A stretch of 64,000 nucleotides of DNA from Temnopleurus reevesii (GCA_036244855.1 BQKZ01000324.1:40483-104482), one strand, 5' to 3'. Counted from the stretch's first letter, positions 1 to 13,260 are shown. The notes: generated by a model from the letters alone, not told the origin. A program made the numbers and translations.

Positions 1-2070
1 AAATTGAAATTAAGATTTGAAATGTCACGAGAAATGTGCTAAAATGCATTGATAGTTGGATGAGAAAAGAGATATAATTATCAGCCCTATTTAACTTACT
101 GTAGAAAAAGAATCAATGATTTAAACAATTCTTGTCAATTTATTACCCTAAGGGTAAGATTATCTGCATCCTGTATTTGGATTAAAATTATTTCTATTCA
201 AAACAATTTATTTCTTCATCTACTTTCGATAGAAAAGATGAAAACATACAAGAAAATATATATTTACCTATAAATAGATCAACATCCATCCAGTCGTCTT
301 CCATTTTGACTTCCAAAATGTTGAAGTTAGTCCGTAAAATGAAATTCCACAAGTATCAATCCAATATCCTACTAGTCTAGTATGCTTTTAACTAATTTTT
401 CTGCTCTGATAGACTTTCCATGCAGGCTGCACTAATAATATCACGATGATGTACAGGTAATTAAATCATGATGGGTGCCAAGTCAGCTGAACTTAGTCCT
501 TCTAAAAGTGAGAAAAGTCACTTGTACAAGTCATGTTCTACTGTATGAAAGCAGTCAAGATTGGAAGATATCTTAGCTTTTTTTCATGGAACGTCGTATT
601 AGAGACATCTCGGCTATGATATGCAGGGAAATATCATTGGAGAAACAGCATGGATGTTCTTCATGAAATGCATGATAAATGGCTTTCGATGTAATTAATA
701 GCCATTGAAAGTTCATGTCATTATTAATCTTCAAGAGTTAAACGCTCACGTAGCAACAAAAATTATCTCTAGAAAGGTTACATCCAGGCTCTACACCAGT
801 TGTGACGTGCTTAGTCTTTCAAAGAGATGAACAAAAAAAATTAAAACTTCACATGAAATATTCATGTTTTAAAAATAAACATAAAAATCCTGACTGATCC
901 ATGAGAAAAAAAAGGAAGATATATGTTCCATCACTTTGAGAAAAGTTCCAACGTCATCTACATCACCCAATTTCACTTTATTTGGACACAAATATCAAGT
1001 ATTTCTAGCCTTTAACAAACCAGGTTTGTTAATTTCATAAAATCCTTCCCTGGGCAAGTATTTTCTTTGGAAATGATGAATATCTGTCCCATCTCAGAGG
1101 CATTTCTGGAACTAAATGCACAAATCAGCTAAAGTAATACATGAAGACTCCTTGAAGAAAAACTTGGCACACTTAAGTCAGTTCCATTTAAACAAAGACA
1201 TGACAGAACTAGCATCTTGAATAAAAGTTTGATGATCAAGGCATAACTAATCAGGTCTAGAGTACACAATATGGAGGATGGTCTCCTAATTCCAACATCC
1301 TTCTTCCATCTCCTAAGACCCCACGCAATTGGTCAAAGATGTGACTTTTCCAAATTCTGATTAAGCCAGAGGACAGCCCACTATCTCTTTATTTAGTACA
1401 GTGTTTTCTTGAGTAATCCCTACACAGGAAGGAGTGTGTGGGACTGGATGAGCCTAAACTGTCCAGCACTAGGAAACAGGTCTCAATTTCAGGGTCAGAC
1501 TTTGAGACTGGTGTAATGAAATGATTCAAAATGGCATGTTCCGCTACCAGTCTTTGCTTCCAATTTAGTTCGGTGAGCGAAAGTGACACTACAAGAAACG
1601 CGATCCCACACACACATCATAAGTCAAATGAAATTTGTCATGGTAAATTACACTTTGCTTTGAAACATCATCCAGCTACTGTAAACAAGTAAACAGCAAT
1701 GAAAGTTATCTCATCCCAGAGTATATGAGGATGCTAACCCCAACTTTTCAGATATTATAGCTCGATCCATGGAAGCAAACATAAAAATGTGCCTATTTCT
1801 GCCGAGTTTCATACTGAGCAATTCTAGTATGAAACCAATCAAATCTAAACTCACTGACTACTCTCAAAATAATGGTATTCCCATCTCAGCTATGTATAGC
1901 CACAGACCGGTTTCAATATCAGATGGCTTAAAAGTGTTTGAGGTCAATGGATTAAACAGTTTGTCCATTAAGACTACGTACATTGAAAACATGTTCACAT
2001 CTTCTGTAGATGTATCAATTCACTCTGGGAAAGCAAAGTATTATTCCTTAGTGATTGAATTCAGATGTAC
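1..2070. other. Noncoding, nothing recognised
   Basis: AT-rich unique-looking DNA with stops in all frames. No repeat, RNA gene or convincing exon is visible. Confidence 0.6.
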
Positions 2071-2120
2071 AGGTCACAGCATCAAGGTCACACTAGGTCA
2101 CAACAGGTCAAATGAGTTCA
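2071..2120 (+). promoter_or_regulatory. Phased array of nuclear-receptor half-sites (DR4 type)
   Basis: AGGTCA occurs at 2071-2076, 2085-2090, 2095-2100 and 2105-2110, with AGTTCA at 2115-2120. The last four are exactly 10 bases apart, giving three successive direct repeats with 4-base spacers. DR4 is the classic thyroid-receptor/LXR spacing. Function is inferred from the pattern only. Confidence 0.45.
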
Positions 2121-4190
2121 AATCAGATCCAATCGTTATCTTGATGCTGGTGGTAAATATAAATCATAGTTAGATTTATGTGATGTTGCTCTTCTTTATG
2201 TTTAACACAAATCAACTTCTTTACCATGCGGACTCAAAAGTTAGGGATCCTGTGATGTACTGACAATACATATTGCAGATCCTTTTCTACAGCTCCGATA
2301 AGAATCTCCAAACATTCAAAAGTCTTTTACCTGTATAAACATCTCAATGTTGTGATGATGCATTTATACTTCATCCCATCCATTCTGAATAAATCATTAT
2401 TATAGCTCCACCACTGAAATATCATGCTCAACCATGATAAGCTTATAAAAGACATTTCAGCCAATCAAATGCATTCTTGAACTTTCAGACCAGTTATTCG
2501 ACAAGTTTGGCTCATAGTGATAAGTCCTGAATGTTAGAGAAAGTCAAAAGGTATCCACACCTCAAACTAATTTCTGCTTTGCAATACGAACTTGACAGCT
2601 ACCGATAATTCAATGTAGCGAGACCGATCCCCCTACCCTCACAAAATACAGAAGCAAAGACGTGTGAATCACTCCAAAATTAGAACTCCCGCTAATGATG
2701 ACCCTCTAGAAATAGAACCAATGTTTATCCCCCCATCACTCGTTGAGCCGCCAGCTCCTAGCAAAAGAATGACACGTCCAAACAATCCCTGGTAGGAAGA
2801 CCTGGGCATGGGTCATCCAACCAATACCCGGTCATCTTCAACGTGATCAAAGCGGTTTCCATTCAATATCTGCCATATGATGATCGCATCACTTAATACT
2901 TCACTTGTCTCCAGGCAGGAGGGGAGTGATATTGTTAAGCATGAACGGGGTAAATTTTGATGCACTATACAGCTGGTTACGTCTGTCGTCGTAATTTCGG
3001 CATTAGCAGCAAGTATACTCTGAAGTGATTTTTAACAGCATGCAAGACCGAGTAGTTACTTTTGAATGAGTTTGGAGCTCCTACTGGGAGAAGCACTTAA
3101 AATTTTAATGCAGAATGATTCATCGAGCTTCAGTACTTGCAAATAGTTGATTCAATTCCTGACCAAATAAACAAAAGACACTCCTGATTTGAAACAGTGC
3201 AATATAGTTTTGCCATCTTCTAGTCATGTCAAGCAATACATATTCTTTTATTGACACCACATTTAGAAAATTTAAGGGTACACGACATCCACAACCATCA
3301 GCATGAACACAACCATTCATTCATAAAAGCAATATAAAGATCGAGATTTTGCAACATCTGCCATCCCGTTTAAAAATAGGTATCATAAATGAGGTCCCAA
3401 TAAATCACATAAAAATCAACTCACTACAGATTTTTATATTCAAAATACAGGGAGAAATTGGTTGTCTCTTGTAGCATCAAACATGTATTAACATAAGCAT
3501 GGTAAATTAAGAGTATGGCAGCATATAAGCTACCATAAATTTGCTTAAAGGTATTGTATAACATTGCTTTCATTTTTTTTAACTTCTTAACCACCAAGTC
3601 CTAAATGCCCCCTAAATAACTGATGGTGTATATAAACTAAGCTGTGAAAAAATGAGGCTTCAAAACCAACGGTAAAAAGAAAGCTAAAATCAAGAATTCA
3701 GCCCACAGACACACTGAGCGGGAATATTATGGCGACCGTGGTCCACTTTATTCTTTCATTGATATCTTGATAGTGCCTGTATAACTTCCTTTATTTCTAT
3801 TCCTTCTTTTTTCATCAATCTAAATGTAATGACATAGGTTAGACAGCTTGATTTGATGATTTTTCTTTATGATTAAATCATCATATGTAACAACTGAACC
3901 TAATATTTCACAAAAGTGAAACATGAGTTTATTCTAATATTTGAATGTGTATTCTATCTACACCTTTGAAGATAAAAGCTGGTTGTAAGATGGGTGTCAA
4001 GACAACGAACACAAATGTATGAGGTTGCTTTTTTTATGCAGCAGGATTAGCAAACTAAATACAAAAAATATGATAATTTTCCAAAATACAATGAAGTTGA
4101 ACACAATGAATATTCACATGTTACATATACTTGACTATTTCTTTTTGTACCTCTCACTTCCCCTACCTCCTACTTTCTTTTTTCTTGCTT

Positions 4191-4191
<1 letters not shown>
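2121..4191. other. Noncoding
   Basis: The only clear structure is a perfect 9-base inverted repeat (TGATGATTT / AAATCATCA) at 3854-3883. The segment 2570-3060 is less AT-rich but shows no supported frame. Confidence 0.5.

Positions 4192-4234
<43 letters not shown>
4192..4234. repeat. (CT)n microsatellite
   Basis: About 21 CT units lie inside a longer pyrimidine-rich tract (about 4140-4255). Confidence 0.95.
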
Positions 4235-4238
<4 letters not shown>

Positions 4239-5210
4239 GTCACCTTCCCTCCCTATATACGATATTCCATACATAGCATTTCAACAATTTTTTAAAAGAT
4301 GATAAACACCAAACACCAAAAAATGATTTTCCATGTTTCTGTTGCTTTGTGGAAAAAAAATAAACCCAAATGAGATGTTAGACCTTGTTCACAAATTATC
4401 TTTTGTGTCCGATCATATTTACCTACAGTGTACCTGTTTATGATATGTTTACCATGTCAACATGGAGGAGTTAGAATCAATTTTCTGGATCAAACAAATG
4501 GTGTTTTGGGTTAGTTCCAGGGAGCTTAATGAACCATGAAGAATCGCTAAGTTGTTTTGATATTTTTGTTGATTTGGTTTGACAGGGAACTTTGGCTAGA
4601 AAGAGGGAAAATGAAAAGAGTGAACTTTTCAACTTGGCAAGTATTACCTATTGAATTTATCGAGGTGATTCAGCTGAAGGAGTTGGTCCCTGATGTAATA
4701 ATGAAAATAATTTGTTCAACTAATTTGTTGAATAAACTATTCCATGTACAGGTGCATGTGTTTAAAGGAAATGTTAATAATTGGGATTACATTAGAAATG
4801 GATGAATGCGAAAGATTTGAAGAAAAGTAAACAGATTTCGATGTACAGTACAACAACCCAGTTTTCATAGTTTTTTTGATAGGTTTTTACCACTTTGGTA
4901 AATCTACCATCGCGGAGCCAGAACACAATATTTTTCACGATAATATCAAATTCTTTGCATGCAAAAACACCAATTTAACTAATTTAAAACCAATTTAACT
5001 AATTTGTATGAAAGTTGAAGAAAAGTATAGAATTGTGTGCTTTTCTCTTCTGCCACAATTGTAAAATATCTGCCACCATTGGATTGGGCAGCAGTACTTT
5101 GGTTCTTTGCCACAATGTTGGTAAAAATTAGCTTCCTTGGACCCTTGATAAAACATATAACAAAAAAGGATAAAGACTTCTAGTAAAAGAGCAAAGGACA
5201 GGAATGCTGA
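4235..5210. other. Noncoding
   Basis: No supported frame. A 20-base direct doublet (CAATTTAACTAATTT core) lies at about 4971-5005. Confidence 0.5.
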
Positions 5211-5345
5211 AGGCTTGGCGAAAAGAAATGTAACTCATACCACCTAAAATAATGTGCACATATTAAAAAATCACTTCTATTAAAGGCTTGGCGGAAAAGA
5301 AATTTAACTCATACAACCTAAAATAATGTGAACACATGAAAATAT
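5211..5345. repeat. 73-bp tandem duplication
   Basis: AGGCTTGGCG... at 5211 repeats at 5284 with about 90 percent identity over some 60 bases. Confidence 0.75.
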
Positions 5346-5619
5346 CTCTCTTTCATGTCCTAGAGTACATTGCAACGGAAGTATTTCAAATTTCATGAAC
5401 TGATGAAATCACTCTTTATCACTTAAAATTAAGGGAACTCTCGGCCACACACGGAATTTAGGGTAACTTAAAAATACATAACAAATAAAGTCAGATTACA
5501 CTCCTTTAAAATTCCAAGTTCAGTGATGAAGGAATTATGGTGAAAACCAAAACATGACGTGATTCTGGACGTCAAGTTTGTAAGAAATATCGCAGGTGCG
5601 ATCGCCCTTCAAAGAGGGA

Positions 5620-5975
5620 GAGGTATGACAAAGGAAACCAACGTGGGTGCCTATGTGACCAAAGTTTTACGTACAGGAAGTGGGAACATACCTTGGTGTA
5701 TGGCTGGTGAGTGTCTGATTACAGGGTGTGTTCATACTGAGGTAAATTCTACGTTCACATTGAAGGGACAACCATGGAAGGAGGGATAGGTATGTCAAAG
5801 GAAACTAACATGGGTGCTAATGTGTTCATACTGACTTGAGTGCAACGCTCCTATTGAAGACTGGCTGGCGTGCAAGGAAGAATAGCTATGTGGTTGTCAA
5901 TGTGACCAAAGTTTTACGTTCAGGAAGTAGGAACATACCTTGGAGTATGGCTGGGAAGTGTATGATTACAGACTG
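5620..5975. repeat. Mosaic local duplication
   Basis: A segment of about 72 bases at 5656-5727 recurs at 5902-5973 with about 90 percent identity. Flanking pieces also recur at shorter distances (5620-5658 with 5784-5822; 5726-5765 with 5820-5860). Short open frames fall in both copies, but the differences mostly change amino acids, as expected of noncoding repeats. Confidence 0.75.
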
Positions 5976-7739
5976 TTCATATTGTTTTAAAGAAAACTTT
6001 GAGAGCCCTTCATGTGAAACTCTAAGGTTGGGACATCCATATTGATTCATGAGAAGTGACTTACAGCCTGAATATTTTTGTGAAGACTTCTAGTCTTCCA
6101 AATGATTCTCTAATTACTGGGAACATTGATCCTGAGACATAAAAACTGTTGACTTGTTTGAATTAGAATAATCGAGCTTGCAATGTTACGTTGCCTAAAG
6201 GATCGTAAAATGGGGCGAAGAGGGATAAACCTTACACAGCCTATTTAAATCTGCTTATATCACATTTGCTTTCACGTCTATATTCACTTTTTGTATACAT
6301 ATTCGAAGAGATATCCCATAAGTGCTTCCACAGTTGTATTTCAAATTCATGTGGGTGAGGGTGAAATGATTTTAGTACAGTGAATTGAAACACACGTAGC
6401 TTCATGGTAGCAGGTGACGTAAATATCAAAAAGGCGTGTTCATACCAAGTCAGAGAGACCACAATGATGACGAACTTTAAAATCATGTGTGGGTGTGAAT
6501 GTGGTCATATCTTAGACCACCATGAATTGTATCATTAAACTTCAAATCAGAATTTGATTATGACAGAGTTACAAATATTTGAGTACGAATTCCCTTCTTT
6601 TTCCCTGATGTATTTTCAAAATTCTATAACAGGCCATAGTTTGTAGTGCAATGCATTGGATTGTTAAACTTTAAATCATAATTTAATGACTGGGTTGCAA
6701 CTATTTGAGGAGACCAAATTCCATTGTTTTTTCCAAGATAACTTTTTCAAAGTTCTATAACTTTGCCAAATTCATTCATTCATTTCATCCAATTTTAATG
6801 CATCTTTTACAAAATGAACATTGTGTCAAACTCCCTGACTTTTCCCTGACTGAAAAAAGGGACCCAGAATTAGGCACCTTGGACAAACTTCTCAATTAAT
6901 TTGTTTCTAGTTATATGAGGGATAGATCAATCTTTTTAAATATTAAAACAATATGTGTTTCATCATGCAAATCAACTTATTGATAGCAAGAATTGATAAG
7001 TAACATTTATGGATGAAGTATAAGGTGCAAAAATGGAATTATCAAATGATATCTACTGATGTTCTAAAATCATTTGAAATACAAAATACAAAATGATGTA
7101 AGATGTGTGATAAGAATGAAAAGCTCATATTGTTTTAACCTCTCCCTAAAATCAAGACTCTCATTAAATTCATATGGTATTGCCCCAAATCCTTGCACTG
7201 GAATGGTTAAAAGCTTGGAAAAAAATCTTGCTCAGAGTGATGCCAAATTCCTAAAGCCAAGTGCACAACATGATGAAATCTCAGCAAAAATTTTACTAAG
7301 CTTGATTTCACCTGACGTGTTATGACTGCATGCACGTAATGAAGCATTTGACACTATTTCTCACATGAGGGCGAGATCATAATTAATTTCTCATAGCTAT
7401 AAAAGGCAAAGGGCTTCTACAGCTGAAAATCGTCTCGAGATCTTAATTGATATTGACAGAGGGAGAGAGGGGCAGGAGGTGTGATGATGTACGGGTAGCC
7501 ACAGGCTTTGGAGCTGCAGAGTTTGCTCAAGTTCACAGAGATTATTTTAAGCCTGACTAATCAGAATGTTAAGTATTTGTAATCAAAGGCTCTCACAATT
7601 TCATAAATTGATTAAACAAAAAGAAATCCCCATTTCCAAAATTGCATGACTTTCTCGGACTTAAGTTAATTCAAGTTTAACTGAACTTTAAACAAACATT
7701 CTTAATACAAAACCCTCAAAGTACTAAGTGTATGCGGAC
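5976..7739. other. Noncoding
   Basis: AT-rich DNA with no supported gene or element. Confidence 0.5.
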
Positions 7740-8797
7740 TCCCCCCCCCCCCCCNCCCCTTGGCAATCTAGGATTCATTACATTGGTCAGAAAAAGATAT
7801 TCTCTCTAATTTATCTTTTTTTTTTAAAATTACTGCCCCCCCCTCCGACAGCACCAGGATCCGCCCATGTCCTCTACAAACATCCTAATGATGGCAGTGA
7901 CCCCTTGGCAATCTAGGATTCATTACATTGGTCAGAAAAAGATATTCTCTCTAATTTATCTTTTTTTTTTAAAATTACTGCCCCCCCCTCCGACAGCACC
8001 AGGATCCGCCCATGTCCTCTACAAACATCCTAATGATGGCAGTGACCCCTTGGCAATCTAGGATTCATTACATTGGTCAGAAAAAGATATTCTCTCTAAT
8101 TTATCTTTTTTTTTTAAAATTACTGCCCCCCCCTCCGACAGCACCAGGATCCGCCCATGTCCTCTACAAACATCCTAATGATGGCAGTGACCCCTTGGCA
8201 ATCTAGGATTCATTACATTGGTCAGAAAAAGATATTCTCTCTAATTTATCTTTTTTTTTTAAAATTACTGCCCCCCCCTCCGACAGCACCAGGATCCGCC
8301 CATGTCCTCTACAAACATCCTAATGATGGCAGTGACCCCTTGGCAATCTAGGATTCATTACATTGGTCAGAAAAAGATATTCTCTCTAATTTATCTTTTT
8401 TTTTTAAAATTACTGCCCCCCCCTCCGACAGCACCAGGATCCGCCCATGTCCTCTACAAACATCCTAATGATGGCAGTGACCCCTTGGCAATCTAGGATT
8501 CATTACATTGGTCAGAAAAAGATATTCTCTCTAATTTATCTTTTTTTTTTAAAATTACTGCCCCCCCCTCCGACAGCACCAGGATCCGCCCATGTCCTCT
8601 ACAAACATCCTAATGATGGCAGTGACCCCTTGGCAATCTAGGATTCATTACATTGGTCAGAAAAAGATATTCTCTCTAATTTATCTTTTTTTTTTAAAAT
8701 TACTGCCCCCCCCTCCGACAGCACCAAGATCCGCCCATGTCCTCTACAAACATCCTAATGATGGCAGTGACCCCTTGGCAATCCAAGATTCATTACA
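7740..8797. repeat. 145-bp tandem array, seven near-identical units
   Basis: Full units start at 7756, 7901, 8046, 8191, 8336, 8481 and 8626, followed by a 27-base partial unit at 8771. Each unit contains a T10 run, a C8 run and the motif CCAGGATCCGCCC. The seven copies appear identical except for one G-to-A change in the last full unit (8727). The left edge abuts a poly-C run with an N at 7755, so the true boundary and copy number are uncertain. The 64-codon frames across the units are by-products of the repeat; 145 is not a multiple of three. Confidence 0.97.
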
Positions 8798-9392
8798 TCT
8801 TGAATGGAGAGCTGAGACTCACTGGTCGGAAAGAAAGGAAGCCAATATCACAGAGATTTCCTCTCATAACTCCGCTTTTCAGAGCAGAACGAAGCACCTC
8901 AGGACAAAGCTTGATGAAATGACAGGAACAGACTTCATCCTACTTCTTGAAATGCAGTGCACTATGTCACCTTTCCAAGCTTACTCTTAAGTCATGCATG
9001 GTGCTTGGCTAGCATCCTGACAGCACAATTTTAATTAATTATAAATCAGTCAATCTAAAATCTAATCAAATCAATCAGATTCATCAACATTTCCGGAAGA
9101 GCAGCATTATTGTAAATACCATAATGTGACAAATGTTGTACAAAATATCATTAAATGTAAATCTCATCACTGACACCCCCGCCCCTTCTTTGATGGACTA
9201 TACTGCAACATTTTCCTTCTGGTTGGCAAAATATTGTACACAATAATGGTATAATAGCTTGCCATCTCAAACCTTTATGTAACTATAACATAAACGCCAC
9301 CACTGATGAACAACTTTTGGTACTTCACGCCTTACACCTACAGCATCAAGATGCTGGTGCAAATGTGTTACTTTAAAGAAAAAAAAACTTAC
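8798..9392. other. Noncoding
   Basis: No gene seen. It would be intron if the exon candidate at 9393-9441 is real. Confidence 0.4.
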
Positions 9393-9441
9393 CTCGACTG
9401 CAAGCTGCCTCATATTCACAGATCACGTCTAATGTTGACAT
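9393..9441 (-). CDS. Candidate first coding exon of a second minus-strand gene
   Basis: A Met at 9441, in the context ATCACC-ATG, opens 16 codons (MSTLDVICEYEAACSR). They end at CGAG|GTAAGT, an almost perfect donor, in phase 1. The intron then begins with a T-rich run. Any further exons would lie at lower coordinates; I could not find them in 1-9386, so the gene may continue outside the window. Donor-like heptamers occur several times by chance in a window of this size, so confidence is modest. Confidence 0.3.
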
Positions 9442-11311
9442 GGTGATGGTAATGTGAACAATCCAATGATATAATCCTTAATGCAATCATTTCTCAAAGG
9501 TTAATCATGGCCACAAACTGCTGGTGATGATCCACTCATAAGAAGGTTTGTTGTCATATTTTGTTCAATAGTACTAAAGATTTGATGTTTAGAAGAAAAA
9601 AGGATTTATGAATTTCATTCAAGAATGAAAACTATAGTAAGTCCATCATAACCAAAAAATAATGATCAAAAGAGACTTCAAGTCATATTGCAAACAAAAC
9701 TTCTCAACTTCTCAATGGTCTTGTAGTGTCCATACCATGCTCTGGATCTTTAAATGAATACACAACTCATCTAAAAACATTTCCAGAAAAAAAAAACGAA
9801 ATCCAAGTACCAATCTCTGTTACTCATGTCATTATAGACTCCAAACACTGTGAAAGTCTACAATCACAGGAAAGGACTGTAGCCTCATATCTTTTAGTCT
9901 CAGTAGTTAACATGATGACGAGACAAAGTATAACAATCACAAGACGTCTTCCTGAGGCTGGATAGTTACCAATGATATCCCAAATGTAACAGAAACAAGG
10001 GTAGTAATGCTTTGATGTAGTAAATGGGGAACAGATAACAAAACTCTAGTCGTCAAGAAATCAATCAGAAAGATCCGGATCCCAGTTAAATGTCAAGGAA
10101 AACAAAAAGTTCTGCAGTCTGTTACTATGCATACGCTCCAGAATGTCAACCATAAAGGAAGAATAAAATTCATGTATTCCTCATAACGAAAGTGATCACA
10201 GACGACGACATGCCACTACCTGTATTGACAATCAAACTTCCTACTTCCCGCTCATGTAAGCAGTTAGAGTTCATCAAAGGTAAACAGGAGACTACTCGGA
10301 CGGACGAAAGCAAAGGGGTATCCTCTCAAAATCAGGCTAATTTATTGGCAAGTCCAGACAAAAATACACATTAGACTCCCCTCACACTTCAGGAAAGATA
10401 AATTCCGACTCACTATGGATTGAATTAACCTCCGTCTTTTTTACTCCACGCTTGTGTATTTATAGCGGAGGAAACTTCTGGCAAGCCTACAAAATTATCT
10501 TTCCGTCAACAGCTAGTTAGCAGTCAACATCCACTACTGCCCGTCAAGTTCGCAACACCTCACCCTTTCAATGTCATTCAGAGAGATGATAGTCTAATTA
10601 TAAAATTTTTATGTGTCACTTTATAGCCTGCCTCAGACAGGTTATTATGAATTATTACTGGATAATTTCCAAGGAGGGAAATACTGTATTATTCATAGTG
10701 TAGCTTATAGAGGCTTTGCAACAAAAGATTGTCTCCCAAGTTCAGTGTCGTACCTGAATCTTTTACGAAGCAGGTGTCTTTGTCAAAACAAAACTTGAAG
10801 AACATGAAGACCATAATCAAATAAAATAATCTACCTTTCAATTTGGTAAAATAGATATATTAACTTTTATACCTGACTTTTCCACAGAAATTGAGTATTT
10901 TGTCATTGTTACTGACGAATATAAGTTGCTATTTTAGTACTTCATAATGTCTAGCAATTATAACATTATTTATCTGCAAAGAATATGAGATATTACTCAT
11001 TCAAGTGCTTGGTAGCATTTAATATTTCCTCCATTCAAAATTTCTGTTAACTTTTATAAATGTAAGAAATTGGAGGGTGAAGATAAGTGTAATTTCATTC
11101 ACGAATATTATCAATTTCTATAAAAATTATTATCAATTTCTATAAAAACACCATTAAACATCCACTAAAGAGCGGGATAGCATTTAGCAAGTCTATCAAG
11201 CATGAATGAAATTCAATTCAGGAGGAATGGGTTTAAATCGGGAGGGACGATTTGAGGGCAGGAAGCTTCTGTCAAGAGAAGAAAAATTATCTGACGGACA
11301 GGATGCACTCA
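9442..11311. other. Noncoding, possible 5' region of the 9.4 kb candidate
   Basis: No supported frame. The TATA-like site at 10457 is the only regulatory hint. Confidence 0.4.
10457..10464 (-). promoter_or_regulatory. Possible TATA box upstream of the 9.4 kb candidate exon
   Basis: TATAAATA on the minus strand lies in a locally less AT-rich stretch about 1 kb upstream of the candidate Met at 9441. No initiator or other core element is clear. Confidence 0.25.
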
Positions 11312-13260
11312 GATTCGTTCAACTGGCATCATCAAATCAAGTCAAGTTCACAGGGTTGAAGGCAACCAAACGCCCTATGTTGAAATTTAACTCCTTTGCA
11401 ACTGAGGCTCCTGAAACTAACCTGATACCTCACTAGACCATCCAAAAATCAACACATTCATGCATAAATCTAGCCTATACATAGATTTCTATCAAATTCC
11501 ATCTTTTATATCATCGAATAGTTCAACTGGCATCATACAATTCCCTACTGAATGCCCTACTTAGCCACATGAATGATCGATTTTTCACTAAACCATAAAA
11601 AGTCATCCTTCTCAAAAGCCTGGGCATCCTGAGATTGTCCAAATTCTTATAGTGTTATAAAGAAGAAAATGGCATGCAACTTTAAAACCATAGATATAAA
11701 ATTTTGAAAATCTTTGACAAAAGTAGGGTGCTTTTTTGGCATCATCAAATCAAGTCAAGTTCACAGGATTGAAGGCAACCCAACGCCCTGTCGGGAAATT
11801 TAACTCCCTCACAAATGAGGCTCCTAAAACAGACCTGGGAGGTGTTTCACCGAATCCTTCTTAAAGATACACACGACTTTAAGAAAGACTGGAATACGAT
11901 AAACAGTGTAAAGCACATAAGATTCTCCATCACTAAGCACAAGAACTGATACCAGTCATGCGTAAAGTAGTTCTTAAAATCTTTCTTATCTTGGTGAAAC
12001 AACGCCCTGGTGCCTGTCGCATAAAACCTTTTGGCATAAAAAAATCTCAAAACTCTGCCAAAAAGCATTTCTCCCCATTGAATTTTACACAGGGAAAAAC
12101 TGTAGCAAAAATTTTGCAAGAGCTTTTTGTTACAAGTTTTGTGCAATGCGGGAGCCCTAATCCTAAGAAAATCAACACATTCATGTATAAATTGAGCCTA
12201 TCCATAGATCGTTAAAGTACATGTATAACCTTATTAAAATGGCATGAAAAAAAAATGCAAATTCAATTTTAGAAAATTTGGGGCTTAAGCAAGATGTTTA
12301 TATCCCCCTTTTTTTATCAAACACAATATAAACTATTTCCGCAAAATCAAGTGAGCCATGGACAATAGAGCCGTACGCCGTGTATTGAACTGTGCGGACA
12401 CAACAATAACAAGCCATTTCCAATTTGAATAGCATGAAAAAGGAGCATTGAATTTGCGTTCGACTTAATTTTTCAGAAATAGATTATATCGTGTTATCAT
12501 CACAGGGTCAACTGGCATCAATGCCCTACCTTGAAAGTTAATTCTTTCACAACTGAGCCACATGAATGACCATTATTCAATAAACCATTAAAAAATTGCC
12601 CTTTTCAAGTGCCTGGATTGACCGAGAGTGACGCAAACTTTCTATGATGCTTCTAGATGAAACTACTATGAGAACTATGAAAATATACATTTAGTTTGCT
12701 GTTTAGAAAATCAGGGTGGGGGTAAAGCAAAGTGTTGATGATCCATGCATATTTTGAGTTTCCACTACAGGGTTCTACTGAAATCATCAAATCAAGTCAA
12801 GTTCAGAGGGTTCAAGGTAACTCAATGCCCTATTTAGAAACTTTAACTTTTTCACAATCGAGCCATCCAATGTGAGTTCTCACTGACAGTAAAATATTTT
12901 TAAAAAAGATGAAGAAGAAATTTTTTTCACTTCATGACTAGCCCAATGTAATAGGGAAGTAATTTTACAAAATGCTGAGGAAAAACAAAAGTCAATCCTT
13001 TACCATGTAAAAGAATCGACTTCAGAGATTAACTAAGAAAATCCAAAACTTATTATGTTGTTATGAAATCATAAGAGCATATAACTCTAAAAATAAAAAT
13101 TTAAAGTTGAACCTTTTTTGTCAGAAGTAGGGTACTTAAACCCCATAGATTTTTCGGCAACTATTAAAGGGTTCGATTGATATCATCAAACCAAGTCAAG
13201 TTCACAGGGTTGAAGGCAGCCAAAATGTCCAGAAATTAAACGCTTTCGCAACTGATCCAT
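11312..13260. repeat. Dispersed local repeat family, about six decayed copies
   Basis: A core resembling CAACTGGCATCATCAAATCA, then GTTCACAGGGTTGAAGGCAA, then a TTTAACTCCTTTGCAACTGA-like segment, occurs at about 11315, 11520, 11740, 12507, 12775 and 13166 in the same orientation. Copies are truncated and diverged, with spacings of 200-770 bases. Confidence 0.7.
11835..12009. mobile_element. Foldback MITE, 175 bp
   Basis: The ends are inverted: CTGGGAGGTGTTTCACCGAA on the left, and CAGGGCGTTGTTTCACCAAG reading inward from the right. Sub-terminal bases also pair, with AAGAAAGACTGG-type sequence facing its complement, so most of the element folds on itself. No 8-base target duplication is evident. 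The ends look hAT-like, but superfamily is uncertain. Confidence 0.65.

Noticed and set aside
1769..2173. 134-codon plus-strand open frame
   Set aside because: No recognisable motifs or splice context, and it overlaps the AGGTCA array. The length is within chance for a window this large.
5559..6045. Two short frames sharing a similar peptide (VTKVLR...NIPW)
   Set aside because: They lie in a noncoding local duplication. Most differences between copies change the amino acid and the flanks are out of frame.
7756..8770. CRISPR-like array
   Set aside because: Units are directly contiguous 145-mers with no unique spacers, in a eukaryotic context.
7728..8990. Series of identical 64-codon open frames
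   Set aside because: They are by-products of the 145-bp tandem repeat. Each ends in the next unit because 145 is not divisible by three.
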